A DNA stretch of 64,000 bases from Algoriphagus aestuarii (GTDB lineage Bacteria; Bacteroidota; Bacteroidia; Cytophagales; Cyclobacteriaceae). The stretch spans positions 682,001 to 746,000 of the forward strand of contig JAFIDK010000001.1 of NCBI GenBank assembly GCA_017051695.1. Direction: 5' to 3'. Below, in pieces: positions 46,290 to 55,497 of the stretch (its first letter is position 1; the number at the start of each line of letters is the position of its first letter). The notes beneath the pieces were generated by a model. It did no database searches and was not told the origin of the DNA. It saw only the letters and a program-made list of their open reading frames with translations. The position numbers were made by a program, and so were the translations under genes.

Positions 46290-47198
46290 TTGAATTCGCA
46301 AGTCACAAAAATCACATTTCTATTTTCATTAGTTCTATTGGTTTCCTGCCAGGAAAAACCCAAAGAAGGAGATAGTTTTCGAGCTGAAGTGCTCAGCCAA
46401 ATTGAAGCTATCCAAGGTGATGTGGCTATTGCCTATATCAATTTATCTGACCCAGCTGACACTCTTTTCATCAATGCCGAAGAAGAATTTCATGCGGCCA
46501 GTACCATGAAAGTTCCTGTGATGATCGAGCTTTTCAAGCAGCAGGAACAAGGTAAACTCAATTTACAAGACTCGATTTTGCTGAAAAATGAATTCAAAAG
46601 CATCGTGGACAGCAGTCTGTATAGCATGGATATCGGAGATGATAGCGATGATATCATCTATAACAAAATCGGTACTACTGTAGCGCTAAGTGATCTCATG
46701 TACAGCATGATCACTGTCAGCAGCAATCTCGCAACAAACGTCTTGATTGAGTTGGTAGGTGCCAAAAATGTAACTGCCACCATGAGAGATCTCGGAGCAG
46801 ATAAAATCCAGGTACTTCGGGGAGTAGAGGATCAAAAAGCCTACGATTTGGGATTGAGCAATTCCACCACCGCGATGGATCTATTGAAAATCATGAAAGC
46901 GATTGCAGAGGAAAAAGCCGGGAAAAAAGCATCCTGTGATCAGATGATTTCAATTCTGAAAGATCAACAGTTTAATGAAATTATTCCTGCCCACTTGCCA
47001 AAAGACCTTTCTGTAGCTCATAAAACCGGCTCTATAACCGGTGTACACCATGATGCAGGCATTGTTTATTTACCAGATGGAAAGGCCTATGTGATAGTCC
47101 TACTTTCTAAAAACCTTCAGGATTTCGACCTGGGAACTTCCCAGTTAGCCGGAATTTCTAAAACCATATATAACCATTATATAGAGCAGGAAAAATGA
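46290..47198 (+). CDS. Lipoprotein serine hydrolase, class A beta-lactamase-like
   Basis: The frame has no ATG before the catalytic region; the TTG at 46290 gives 302 residues with a proper lipoprotein signal ending LLVSC (Cys20), so a TTG start is chosen. Class A motifs: SxxK at Ser71-Lys74 (ASTMKVP), Ser144-Ser145-Asn146 in place of SDN, Glu180 in RGVED as candidate omega-loop Glu, and KTG at 245-247 (HKTGS). It could be a beta-lactamase, but the altered SSN and lipid anchor also fit an envelope peptidase. Its stop overlaps the start of the next serine hydrolase gene by 4 bp. Confidence 0.82.
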   Translation: MNSQVTKITFLFSLVLLVSCQEKPKEGDSFRAEVLSQIEAIQGDVAIAYINLSDPADTLFINAEEEFHAASTMKVPVMIELFKQQEQGKLNLQDSILLKNEFKSIVDSSLYSMDIGDDSDDIIYNKIGTTVALSDLMYSMITVSSNLATNVLIELVGAKNVTATMRDLGADKIQVLRGVEDQKAYDLGLSNSTTAMDLLKIMKAIAEEKAGKKASCDQMISILKDQQFNEIIPAHLPKDLSVAHKTGSITGVHHDAGIVYLPDGKAYVIVLLSKNLQDFDLGTSQLAGISKTIYNHYIEQEK

Positions 47199-48280
47199 AG
47201 TCCTTTCTAAGATCGTTTCCACTAAAGAAAGCCATTTTCCTCTGTTTACTCATACTTTGCCTGCATGGCATATCTCTGGATAGTGTAGCCCAGACCCTCC
47301 AGCAAACCCTGGACACCAGGCTATCTGAATTGCTTGATAGTGCGGCCATTCCCGGCATGAGCCTGACTGTCATCAAAAAAGGTGAAATCACCTATTCTAA
47401 AAACCTGGGAGTGAAAGTAGTGGGAAAAACAGAAGAGATTTCAGAGCACACGATTTTTGAAGCAGCATCATTGACCAAACCTATCGCGGCTTTTTGTGCG
47501 ATGAAACTGGTGGAAGAAGGTAAATTGGATCTTGATAAACCCCTTGTCGACTATCTTCCTTACGCAGATATCGCAGATGACAAACGCTCTCAGATTATCA
47601 CCGCCAGAATGGTTTTGTCACACCAAACAGGATTGCCAAATTGGCGAGCTGATAGGCAAAGCAAAGAGTTAAAGTTCAAATCTGATCCCAATAAAAAATT
47701 TGGATATTCAGGAGAGGGCTTTGTTTACTTACAAAAAGTATTGGAAAAGATCGAAGGAAAAAACCTGGGTGAGATCGCCTCAGAAATGATTTTCAAGCCA
47801 CTGGGAATGCAAGACAGTTTTTTGGTTTTTCCTGATTCTGCAAACTTTGCAGTGGGGCATAATACCAAATCAGAACCTCAAGGCAAAGGCAAACCCAACA
47901 TGCCAAACGCTGCTTATAGCATGCATACCACTTCTGCCGATTATGCCAGATTCCTACTTGAATTAATGAACCCAACTTTAATTGAGAAATACCTAGTAGC
48001 TCAAATGGAAAACCAAGAAGTACTGATGGATTCCAAAGACCCATCTCTTGGCTGGGGTTTAGGTTTAGGCATCAATACCACCAGGCAAGGAAAATACCTC
48101 TGGCATTGGGGTGACAATGGTGTTTTTAGAGCATTTTTTATTTTTTCCGAAAAGGATAAAACAGGTTTTGTTTATTTCACCAATAGTCAAAATGGACTCA
48201 GCATTGTCCATAGAATGATGCACACAGTATTTTCCGATCCGGAAATCATGGAGAATTGGAAAGAATATAAGCAGCTATAA
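47195..48280 (+). CDS. Exported serine hydrolase (class C beta-lactamase family)
   Basis: 361 residues with a signal peptide ending near SVAQ (about 33). SxxK motif at Ser92-Lys95 (ASLTKPIA), a second motif FGYSGEGFVYLQ (Tyr-Ser-Gly in place of YSN), and a C-terminal HWGDNG in place of KTG. The family covers D-aminopeptidases, esterases and AmpC; the substrate is not clear. Translation is coupled to the class A-like gene through an ATGA overlap, so the two probably act on related envelope or drug substrates. The next gene starts 2 bp after its stop. Confidence 0.82.
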   Translation: MKSFLRSFPLKKAIFLCLLILCLHGISLDSVAQTLQQTLDTRLSELLDSAAIPGMSLTVIKKGEITYSKNLGVKVVGKTEEISEHTIFEAASLTKPIAAFCAMKLVEEGKLDLDKPLVDYLPYADIADDKRSQIITARMVLSHQTGLPNWRADRQSKELKFKSDPNKKFGYSGEGFVYLQKVLEKIEGKNLGEIASEMIFKPLGMQDSFLVFPDSANFAVGHNTKSEPQGKGKPNMPNAAYSMHTTSADYARFLLELMNPTLIEKYLVAQMENQEVLMDSKDPSLGWGLGLGINTTRQGKYLWHWGDNGVFRAFFIFSEKDKTGFVYFTNSQNGLSIVHRMMHTVFSDPEIMENWKEYKQL

Positions 48281-48281
48281 A

Positions 48282-48905
48282 ATGAATACCAGTGTAGAAA
48301 ATTACTTTTTGGAAGGTTGTGGGAGATGCCCTCTAGGAGGTACGCCTCAGTGCAAAGTGCATTCCTGGGCTCTTGAACTCGCACATTTACGAAAAATCAT
48401 TCTTCAGACAGGACTTCAGGAGGAAAGTAAATGGGGAGTGCCCTGCTACACCTTAAACGGAGCTAATATTTTGATTTTAAGCGCTTTCAAAAATTATGCT
48501 TCTATCAGTTTATTTAAAGGATCCTTACTTCAAGACTCCAAAAAAATCCTGACCAAGCCAGGGGAAAATTCACAAGCAGCCCGATTGATTAAGATCACTG
48601 ATATCAAAGAAATCTTAACCCATGAGAATGATATCAAAGCTTATATTTTTGAAGCCATTGAAATAGAAAAGGCAGGACTCAAAGTGGATTTTAAGAAAAA
48701 CACAGATTTGGAGTTGGTAGAAGAGCTCCAGCAAAAACTAGCCGAAGATCCATCCTTCAAAGCAGCTTTTGAAGCCTTGACACCTGGACGACAACGTGGA
48801 TACAACATTTATTTTTCGCAGGCTAAACAATCCTCCACACGGATTTCGAGAATTGAAAAATCCATGGAAAAAATCTTTGAGGGCAAAGGATGGAATGATC
48901 GATAA
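48282..48905 (+). CDS. YdeI/OmpD-associated, DUF1801-type protein
   Basis: 207 residues and cytoplasmic. The central domain (ESKWGVPCYTLNGANILILSAFKNYASISLFKG, given here only as its landmarks KWGVPCY and YASISLFKG) fits DUF1801, and the C-terminal domain with FEALTPGRQRGYNIYFSQAK and RISRIEKSMEKI fits the YdeI/OmpD-associated tail. The N-terminus holds Cys residues (CGRCPLGGTPQCKVH) that are not usual for the family. The biochemical role is unknown. It begins 2 bp after the serine hydrolase stop and ends at a bidirectional terminator. Confidence 0.75.
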   Translation: MNTSVENYFLEGCGRCPLGGTPQCKVHSWALELAHLRKIILQTGLQEESKWGVPCYTLNGANILILSAFKNYASISLFKGSLLQDSKKILTKPGENSQAARLIKITDIKEILTHENDIKAYIFEAIEIEKAGLKVDFKKNTDLELVEELQQKLAEDPSFKAAFEALTPGRQRGYNIYFSQAKQSSTRISRIEKSMEKIFEGKGWNDR

Positions 48906-48951
48906 AAAAACTGCCAGCCGAATCTTGTTCCTATTCAGGTGGCAGTTTTCT
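48905..48951. terminator. Bidirectional terminator between convergent genes
   Basis: AAAACTGCCA (48907-48916) pairs with TGGCAGTTTT (48940-48949). T/A runs on both sides allow termination on either strand, between the DUF1801-type gene and the aldose epimerase gene. Confidence 0.8.
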
Positions 48952-48971
48952 CAAAATTTCGCCTTTATGGA

Positions 48972-50096
48972 TTATTTCGTATCAAATTTATAGATACAAG
49001 TCTGCTCATATTTTTCCCCAGGTCTCAAAATCGTGGATGGAAAATTAGGCTGATTAGGAGAATCAGGAAAATGCTGTGTCTCCAGACAAAATGCAGATCT
49101 AAATTCATACGCTTTACCTCCTTTGCCTTTTGCGGTGCCATCGAGGAAGTTTCCTGCATAAAACTGGACCCCCGGCTCTGTGGTATACACTTCCATTTCT
49201 ATTCCCGAATCCGGTGAATAAGCTACAGCTGCCAATTCCAATGCTCCTTGTTCTTTTTTATCCAAGACCCAGTTGTGGTCAAAACCACCACCGAATTTCA
49301 ACTGCTCATTTTCCTGATTGATGTCCTTTCCTATCTTTTTGGAAGACGTGAAATCAAATGGAGTCCCTGCGACAGGTATATTTTCACCCAAAGGAATCAG
49401 AGTGCTATCTACTGGTGTGAATTGATCTGCCACCAGTTTCAGCTCGTGTCCCAAAACATCCCCAGAGCCCTCTCCATTGAGATTAAAGAACGAGTGATGT
49501 GTCAGGTTGATAGGAGTTGCTTTATCAGTTTCTGCTTCATAGGTGATCTTAAACTCATTCTCATCAGTCAGAAAATAAATCATTTTCACTTTTAAATTAC
49601 CTGGAAAACCCTCTTCACCGTCTTTGGACAAATAGGAAAATACGATATGAGAATCATCTGCCTCTTCGATCGTCCAGATGACATTGTGAAATCCTCCTGG
49701 TCCACCATGAAGGGAATTGGCACCATTGTTTAAAGCCAAGGAGTAACGCTGTCCGTCTAATTCGAATGTACCTTTGGCAATTCTGTTTCCATATCTTCCC
49801 ACTGCCGTACCAAAAAAGGGTTCTGGTGAGGTCAGGTATTCTGCTGGTGTATCGAATCCCAGGACAACATCTAGCATGTCCCCGTTTTTATCCGGTACCA
49901 AAAATGTCATGACTCTGGCACCCAAATTAGTGACGGTCATTTTCATGCCGTTGCTATTGGTCAATGTCACTATTTTATAAGGGCTTGCTTCCTCGGTCAT
50001 GTTTTCTATAGGTGTTTCGTTTTGTTTTTTTTGAGCGCATGCAAGCATCAGGAACAGGCAACTCAGGCTGAATAGTTTGATTCTATTTTTCATCAA
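48972..50096 (-). CDS. galM: Aldose 1-epimerase (galactose mutarotase), lipoprotein
   Basis: 374 residues with a lipobox MLAC (Cys20), so it is periplasmic or at the outer membrane, as in several Bacteroidota. Family motifs: NRIAKGTF, SLHGGPGGFHNVIW with a catalytic His, THHSFFNLNGEG, and CLETQHFPDSPN with the catalytic Glu near the C-terminus. It interconverts alpha and beta anomers of galactose, glucose or arabinose. It is the last gene of a glycoside hydrolase cluster and would process released sugars. Confidence 0.92.
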   Translation of the reverse strand: MMKNRIKLFSLSCLFLMLACAQKKQNETPIENMTEEASPYKIVTLTNSNGMKMTVTNLGARVMTFLVPDKNGDMLDVVLGFDTPAEYLTSPEPFFGTAVGRYGNRIAKGTFELDGQRYSLALNNGANSLHGGPGGFHNVIWTIEEADDSHIVFSYLSKDGEEGFPGNLKVKMIYFLTDENEFKITYEAETDKATPINLTHHSFFNLNGEGSGDVLGHELKLVADQFTPVDSTLIPLGENIPVAGTPFDFTSSKKIGKDINQENEQLKFGGGFDHNWVLDKKEQGALELAAVAYSPDSGIEMEVYTTEPGVQFYAGNFLDGTAKGKGGKAYEFRSAFCLETQHFPDSPNQPNFPSTILRPGEKYEQTCIYKFDTK

Positions 50097-50127
50097 TTAG
50101 GTGGCTAGTGTGGAAAACAAAGAAAAT

Positions 50128-50159
50128 CTGTCTGGCCGAAAAATCCTTTTGCCAGACAG
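50128..50159 (-). terminator. Hairpin between GH2 and aldose epimerase genes
   Basis: CTGTCTGGC and GCCAGACAG form a perfect 9-bp stem in the 80-bp gap. On the minus strand it is followed by ATTTTC, not a strong T run, so it may be a partial terminator or an mRNA-stabilising hairpin. Confidence 0.55.
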
Positions 50160-50176
50160 ACCTCAATTTACCTGAT

Positions 50177-52030
50177 TTATTTAACCGAAACCTGATACAG
50201 TTTTTCGTGAAGTGGTTTCAATTGGGCCGCTTTCATCTTGATGATTTTACGATCATAGGTCATCAAACCATTGGTTTCTACTTCCACATCGGTAGTTTGG
50301 GTATAGACAGCCGCAGAAAGTCCCGCCTCGATCAGTTCCTCCATTTTTTTCATGAGTTCAGAATATTTCGCCAAAAGCTCAGTTTCGTTTTTGAAGCTTT
50401 GATAGCCCCAATTGTCTTTTTGCTGCCAAACATGTCCATCCACTGGAAGTCCCAAACCTCCGAATTCACCCAAAACCAGAATATTGTCCTTTCCATAAAT
50501 CCCCGGAGCTGGCATTTTGGCGTCTGGATAGTTATGTAAATCGATGATATCCCCTGCTATTTTGGTGCCTTCCATTTCAAAATTTCCCCCACTGGCAGAA
50601 TTTACCAATCTAGTTGGATCATGTTGCTCAGTCCATTCTGTGATTTCCTTGGTCTTAAATTGACCCCATGCTTCATTAAATGGAACCCAAACCACGATAG
50701 AAGGAAAATTGTAAAAATCATCCATGATCTCTTTCCATTCTTCTTTGTAAATCGCTTCTGACTCTGGAGTTCTATCCCGGTCACTCTGACTACCTAGCAC
50801 TGCCAGTTTCATTTCCCAGCCATTTCCCATATCACCACTTGGCATATCCTGCCAAACCAACATTCCCATTTTGTCACAGGCGTAGTACCATCGTGCCGGT
50901 TCTACTTTCACATGTTTCCGGATCATGTTAAAACCCATCTCCTGTGTTTTTTTAATATCAAAAACCATGGCCTCTTCGGAAGGTGCCGTGTATAACCCAT
51001 CTGGCCACCAACCTTGATCCAAAGGCCCATATTGGAATAAAAATTTGCCATTGAGCATCATTCTTTGGATGCCATTGGCATCTGGTGCTTTCTTGATTTC
51101 ACGAATTGCAGCATAGCTTCCTACTTCGTCGATCACTTTTTTGCCACTGACCAATTCTACTTTTAAATCATACAAAACAGGATTTCCTGGTTCCCAAAGA
51201 GATGCATTAGGGATCGTCAATTTTGCAATGCCACTTGGATTGATTGTTTGTTCAGCTAGCATTGTTCCGTCTTTCCAAGCTGAAACTTTGACCTGCTGTC
51301 CTTCTTCAGATCCACTCACTTCCGGGCTCACGATGATCTGTTTAGCTTGGATGTCAGAGGAATTTCTGAGTTCAGAAATATAACTTGCAGGAACAGTTTC
51401 CATCCAAACTGTCTGCCAAATTCCTGTCACAGGAGTGTACCAGATTCCATGGGGATTGTTGATTTGTTTACCCCTAGGTTGAGGCCCTTCATCGCTTGGG
51501 TCCCAGATTCTCACCTGAAGCGTTTGGTTTTTTCCAGACTTTAATGCCGAAGTGATATCAAATTGGAAAGGGTCATACCCTCCTTTGTGAACACCAACAG
51601 ACTGGCCATTAATGAATACTTCGGTTTCCCAATCGGAAGCCACAAAATGCAGTAAGACTTTGTCCTTACCTCCTTTTTTGGGGGAAGCAAATGTGGTACT
51701 GTACCATAATTCCTTGTCTTTCCCCACTGTTTTACCGACACCCGAAAGAGCCGATTCCACAGCAAATGGCACTAAAATCTCGCCCTCGAAACTTGTAGGC
51801 GCAGCATTCCCTTTGGCTTGGATAGTATAATCCCAAAGGCCATTTAAGTTCACCCAATTGGACCGGGTCATTTGGGGTCTGGGGTATTCTTGATGCACGT
51901 TTTCTGGATCAACTTTCGTTGCCCATTCTGTCATGATTTTTCCTTCTACAGGTTGGTAAGTGCTGGTTTGTGCAGTTGCCAGTTGCTGCGCAAAGAGCAG
52001 GCATGTGCCAAAAATTAAGGTTTTTTTCAT
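50177..52030 (-). CDS. Glycoside hydrolase family 2 protein
   Basis: 617 residues from the ATG at 52030, which gives a signal peptide (MKKTLIFGTCLLFAQQLATAQ). The order sugar-binding jelly roll (NLNGLWDYTIQ, DWETEVFINGQSVG), immunoglobulin-like domain and TIM barrel fits GH2. The acid/base is probably Glu453 in PFNEAWG, and the nucleophile Glu522 in LGEFGG. It is short for a LacZ-type enzyme. Exo-acting beta-galactosidase, beta-glucuronidase or alpha-L-arabinopyranosidase-like activity is possible. It lies between a GH127-like and an epimerase gene. Confidence 0.88.
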   Translation of the reverse strand: MKKTLIFGTCLLFAQQLATAQTSTYQPVEGKIMTEWATKVDPENVHQEYPRPQMTRSNWVNLNGLWDYTIQAKGNAAPTSFEGEILVPFAVESALSGVGKTVGKDKELWYSTTFASPKKGGKDKVLLHFVASDWETEVFINGQSVGVHKGGYDPFQFDITSALKSGKNQTLQVRIWDPSDEGPQPRGKQINNPHGIWYTPVTGIWQTVWMETVPASYISELRNSSDIQAKQIIVSPEVSGSEEGQQVKVSAWKDGTMLAEQTINPSGIAKLTIPNASLWEPGNPVLYDLKVELVSGKKVIDEVGSYAAIREIKKAPDANGIQRMMLNGKFLFQYGPLDQGWWPDGLYTAPSEEAMVFDIKKTQEMGFNMIRKHVKVEPARWYYACDKMGMLVWQDMPSGDMGNGWEMKLAVLGSQSDRDRTPESEAIYKEEWKEIMDDFYNFPSIVVWVPFNEAWGQFKTKEITEWTEQHDPTRLVNSASGGNFEMEGTKIAGDIIDLHNYPDAKMPAPGIYGKDNILVLGEFGGLGLPVDGHVWQQKDNWGYQSFKNETELLAKYSELMKKMEELIEAGLSAAVYTQTTDVEVETNGLMTYDRKIIKMKAAQLKPLHEKLYQVSVK

Positions 52031-52095
52031 AGGTCTATTGGTTATCAAACATTTATAGTCTTCTTTTTTTTTATGAATCACTATTTAGGGTTCGC

Positions 52096-54258
52096 TCAAT
52101 TGGAAGTTGGGGCTTTATTTGTTTTAGGGTTAGAAGTTAATTCTGGAAATGCTGTAATCCGTAATCTCGCAGCACCCATGGGAACCAAAGTCACATCAGT
52201 AACTGGCTGATCGGAGGTTTTGGGAAGGTCTTTCAGTTCACCCACGAGACCATATTCATCAAATTGCCATTCGGGAATCTGCTGAGCTTTTACGATCATT
52301 TTGATCGGAACTTCTTCCAAAGTAAAAGGGAAGTCTGATTTTGGCCATTTCCCTTTCATTACTTCCACTGAGGAAGCAGGATCGTTTTCATCCACCAAAA
52401 TGCTGTAATTCCAGTCTGTCACTGGTTGCACTTCCCAGGAAGGCCACTTCTTCGTATCTGCCCCTTCCTGCCATTTGGAATCCCAGATGGCCGTTTCTTC
52501 ACTGTCTTTTTTCAGATACTTTTCACGGATCTTTAATGAATACGTCAACGGTCCTCTGCTGATGCTCAGACTATTGCTGTTTTTCTCCCAACGTTTCGTT
52601 TGAACTACCATCGGGAGAGTAATTGACACTAAATCTCCGTTTTTCCAGATTCTGTTGATTTTGGCAAAGCCAATTCCTGATAGTTCAGACTTCACGACTT
52701 CCCCATTGATCTTGATGCTAGCTCCCTTTGTCCATGCTGGAACCCTCAGATAAAGTGGAAATTGAACATCTTTAGGACTACTAATCGCAAATTGGATTTC
52801 CTCCTCAAATGGATAATGGGTCGTTTCTTCAAGTTTAATGGTGGTTCCATCACCCACTTTTACTGTGACAATGCTTTCTCCATATAAGGCCGCCGCCACA
52901 CCGTTATCAGGCGTGGCCATCCAAAGATTTTCTATGAAATAGGGCCAACCCTGGGAATGGTTGTGTTGACAGCATCTGGAACTGAATGGATTCATCAAAA
53001 GAAAAGGGCCAGAGTTAGAAATCCCAGGAGCATGATTTTCCGCATCCAGAAGTGCCATATTGGGAGAAGTAATGTAATGGAGTGCTTTGAAGTCAGGCAT
53101 GACAGCCGCGGGATAGGTATTGAAGGCAACTTCTTCTGCATGATCTCCCCAAAACGGATCACCTGTAATCCGAAGCATATGTTCATCAGAATTCATTTGC
53201 TCCACCATGCCACAGGTTTCTACTCCTTGTCTTGGATCGGCATATCCTGGCCGGGCATTTTCATCCGAACCGAACATTCCTCCCGGAACCTGTCCAAAAT
53301 GGTCACGGATAATTTTAAAATTCTCGTAGCTAGCCTCTAAGTCTGATTCATTTTTTGAAAGCAGATAATACTGTGCTGGCTCTCTAAAAGCCTGTGCATG
53401 GTTTACATTATGCCAATCTACCTGATCGCGGTACCAGTCAAGAACTTCTCCACCATCTCTGACTTTATAATAATTTCTGACTTGCTCCAGAGGTAAGTCT
53501 CTGCCTGTCCAGTTGGAAGTGTTTTGATGGATTTTCTCAGCCAATTCCAATAAAAATTCATCTCCTGTACGATTATAAAGCCAAAAAACACTGTGAAGAT
53601 TATCTCCTCCCCTGAGCTTTTGCCAATAGCCCTCCAAAAAATTCTCATCAGGCACTGACAGCTCATACTTAAAATAATTAGTCATCAAGTCCAGAACCCG
53701 GGGATCTTCAGAGTACTCGTAATAGGATTGTAGACAATAGAGCATAATCATATTCGCCCAAAAATCCTGGTTTTCACCATCGAAATGTTTGGGACCAAAA
53801 TTCCCGTCTGCACGCTGACTGGCCAGTGTCCCTTCTATCCAAATCATTGCCTCATCGATCATTTTCTGATCCTCTAGAATATAACCGATATTGGCGTATC
53901 CTTTTAGCCAATAAGGAACTTCCTCCCATCCCCAAGCACCTTCTCCATCCGGAGAAAGCCAGGCATTATCCGTTTTTTGAAGCCAGGCAGAAATCTCTCC
54001 CAAATTTCCTGTCAATCCCTCTTTTTGTCTAAGGAGGTATTCTTTTAAAAATCCTTTTGGTTTAACAGCGCCAACTGGCAGTTTGATCAAAGCACTTGGT
54101 ACTAAGGGAGCTCTATTACTGACGTAAAATTGATTGGTCCCTTCAGATTCTATTTTCTCCACAAAACTCACTTCCACTCTGTCTTTTACAGGTTGACATG
54201 CAAAAGCTGTGACTGAAAGCGCTAATGCTAAAATTGATTTTCCGTTGATCCGTAACAT
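52096..54258 (-). CDS. GH127-like (DUF1680) beta-L-arabinofuranosidase, lipoprotein
   Basis: 720 residues with lipobox Cys21 (AFAC). The (alpha/alpha)6-barrel DUF1680 region contains counterparts of the unusual GH127 zinc-thiolate site: Glu347 and Cys349 in VETCGMVEQ, and Cys429-Cys430 in SSRCCQHN, where one Cys is the nucleophile in HypBA1. Glu333 in GSDENARPG may be the acid/base. Predicted to release beta-L-arabinofuranose from arabinan, arabinogalactan or extensin-type glycans; GH146-type members look similar. It starts 8 bp after the GH43 stop, indicating one transcript. Confidence 0.85.
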   Translation of the reverse strand: MLRINGKSILALALSVTAFACQPVKDRVEVSFVEKIESEGTNQFYVSNRAPLVPSALIKLPVGAVKPKGFLKEYLLRQKEGLTGNLGEISAWLQKTDNAWLSPDGEGAWGWEEVPYWLKGYANIGYILEDQKMIDEAMIWIEGTLASQRADGNFGPKHFDGENQDFWANMIMLYCLQSYYEYSEDPRVLDLMTNYFKYELSVPDENFLEGYWQKLRGGDNLHSVFWLYNRTGDEFLLELAEKIHQNTSNWTGRDLPLEQVRNYYKVRDGGEVLDWYRDQVDWHNVNHAQAFREPAQYYLLSKNESDLEASYENFKIIRDHFGQVPGGMFGSDENARPGYADPRQGVETCGMVEQMNSDEHMLRITGDPFWGDHAEEVAFNTYPAAVMPDFKALHYITSPNMALLDAENHAPGISNSGPFLLMNPFSSRCCQHNHSQGWPYFIENLWMATPDNGVAAALYGESIVTVKVGDGTTIKLEETTHYPFEEEIQFAISSPKDVQFPLYLRVPAWTKGASIKINGEVVKSELSGIGFAKINRIWKNGDLVSITLPMVVQTKRWEKNSNSLSISRGPLTYSLKIREKYLKKDSEETAIWDSKWQEGADTKKWPSWEVQPVTDWNYSILVDENDPASSVEVMKGKWPKSDFPFTLEEVPIKMIVKAQQIPEWQFDEYGLVGELKDLPKTSDQPVTDVTLVPMGAARLRITAFPELTSNPKTNKAPTSN

Positions 54259-54266
54259 TTCCGATT

Positions 54267-55328
54267 TTACTTTTCTTTTTCTTGAATAAAGATTGGAACA
54301 GGCTGAAAAAAGGTACTCGGTTCCTGGTTTTTGATGCTAGGCCATCCTTCTTGCCAAATTAAAGGATCCATTAGGAGAAGCCTTCTATTCGTTCCGTTTT
54401 TAAGTTTTGGTTTCTCCTTATCCATACCATGATAGAGTATCCAATCCTGTCCGCTATCGTCAGTGATAATTTCCGCATTGTGACCCGGCCCTGCAAAGCC
54501 TGCTGCTCCAGAGTTGGTTTTCACAACCAAACTCCCTGCAGAGTCTCCCAATAGTTCATTGCCCTCCTTGTCCAAATAAGGCCCAAACAAATTCTTCGAT
54601 CTTCCAACCAATACTCTATAGGTACTATTTGCTCCTTCGCAACAGGTACCTGATGAACCGAACAAGTAATATAAGTTTCCTCTTTTAAATAAGTATGCTG
54701 CTTCCAAATGATTTCCGGCAAGCTTTACTTTTTTGCCTTCGGCTTTTCTGCCATCAGGGGAAAGCTGAGTGACATATAAGCCATGAAAGCTTCCCCAGAT
54801 CAGATATTTCTCTCCTTTTTCTTCGAAATAAAATGGGTCAATTGAATTGGCAACACCGATTTCTTCAGAGGTAAAAACGGGGCCTTGGTCCACAAATGGA
54901 CCTGCTGGTTGATCCGCTATTGCCAATCCTATTCCCGGATTTGGGTCTCCCCAGGTCGAAAAGGAATAATACATGTAAAACTGGTCTCCAACTTTGGTCA
55001 CATCGGGCGCCCATATTCCGCCTTTAGGTTTCCAGTTAGGTTTAGTAGTCATAGCATTCCCCAACAGATCCCAATGGACCAAATCCCTGGATCGAATCAC
55101 CGCGACTAAATGGTATCCGCCTTCTTCTCCCCAGTTATCTTCAGTCCCAAAAGCATAAAAATACCCATCTTCCTGAATGAGGGTAGGATCAGCAAGGACC
55201 GGTTTGAATACAGGGTTTTTAAACAATATACTGTCAGATTGAACCTTAAAAAAATCCTGTTTAACCAATTCACTAAAAGGCAAAGCATTTAAATAAAAAC
55301 AGGATGAGAGAAGTAGAAAAAAAGACAT
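54267..55328 (-). CDS. Glycoside hydrolase family 43 (arabinosidase/xylosidase-like)
   Basis: 353 residues with a signal peptide (MSFFLLLSSCFYLNALP; a Cys at 10 could be a lipobox). Five-bladed propeller motifs: general base Asp in LADPTLIQEDGYFYAFGTED, the pKa-modulating Asp in SIDPFYF, and the general acid Glu in NHLEAAYLF. This fits endo-arabinanases and alpha-L-arabinofuranosidases. It is the first gene of the minus-strand cluster GH43-GH127-GH2-galM, in which the enzymes would sequentially strip arabinose and galactose residues. No SusC/SusD pair or regulator is present within the cluster. Confidence 0.88.
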   Translation of the reverse strand: MSFFLLLSSCFYLNALPFSELVKQDFFKVQSDSILFKNPVFKPVLADPTLIQEDGYFYAFGTEDNWGEEGGYHLVAVIRSRDLVHWDLLGNAMTTKPNWKPKGGIWAPDVTKVGDQFYMYYSFSTWGDPNPGIGLAIADQPAGPFVDQGPVFTSEEIGVANSIDPFYFEEKGEKYLIWGSFHGLYVTQLSPDGRKAEGKKVKLAGNHLEAAYLFKRGNLYYLFGSSGTCCEGANSTYRVLVGRSKNLFGPYLDKEGNELLGDSAGSLVVKTNSGAAGFAGPGHNAEIITDDSGQDWILYHGMDKEKPKLKNGTNRRLLLMDPLIWQEGWPSIKNQEPSTFFQPVPIFIQEKEK

Positions 55329-55497
55329 GGGTCAAGAGTTAATTTCTCCACAATTGAGGTTCAAATGATCAAAGGGTTACAATTTAATGGATCTGAATTT
55401 AAATCAATCCCAAATTGAATAAGAATGGCCATAAATCCACCAACGGTGCGGAAATGCCATTTACTACTGATATTTTTAAACCCTAAACTAAACAGCA

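Noticed and set aside
53490-53530. Antisense LPTGQAE resembling the inserted palindrome peptide
   Set aside because: The DNA lacks the CCTGCCT/AGGCAGG palindrome and encodes a normal segment of the GH127-like protein in the sense direction.
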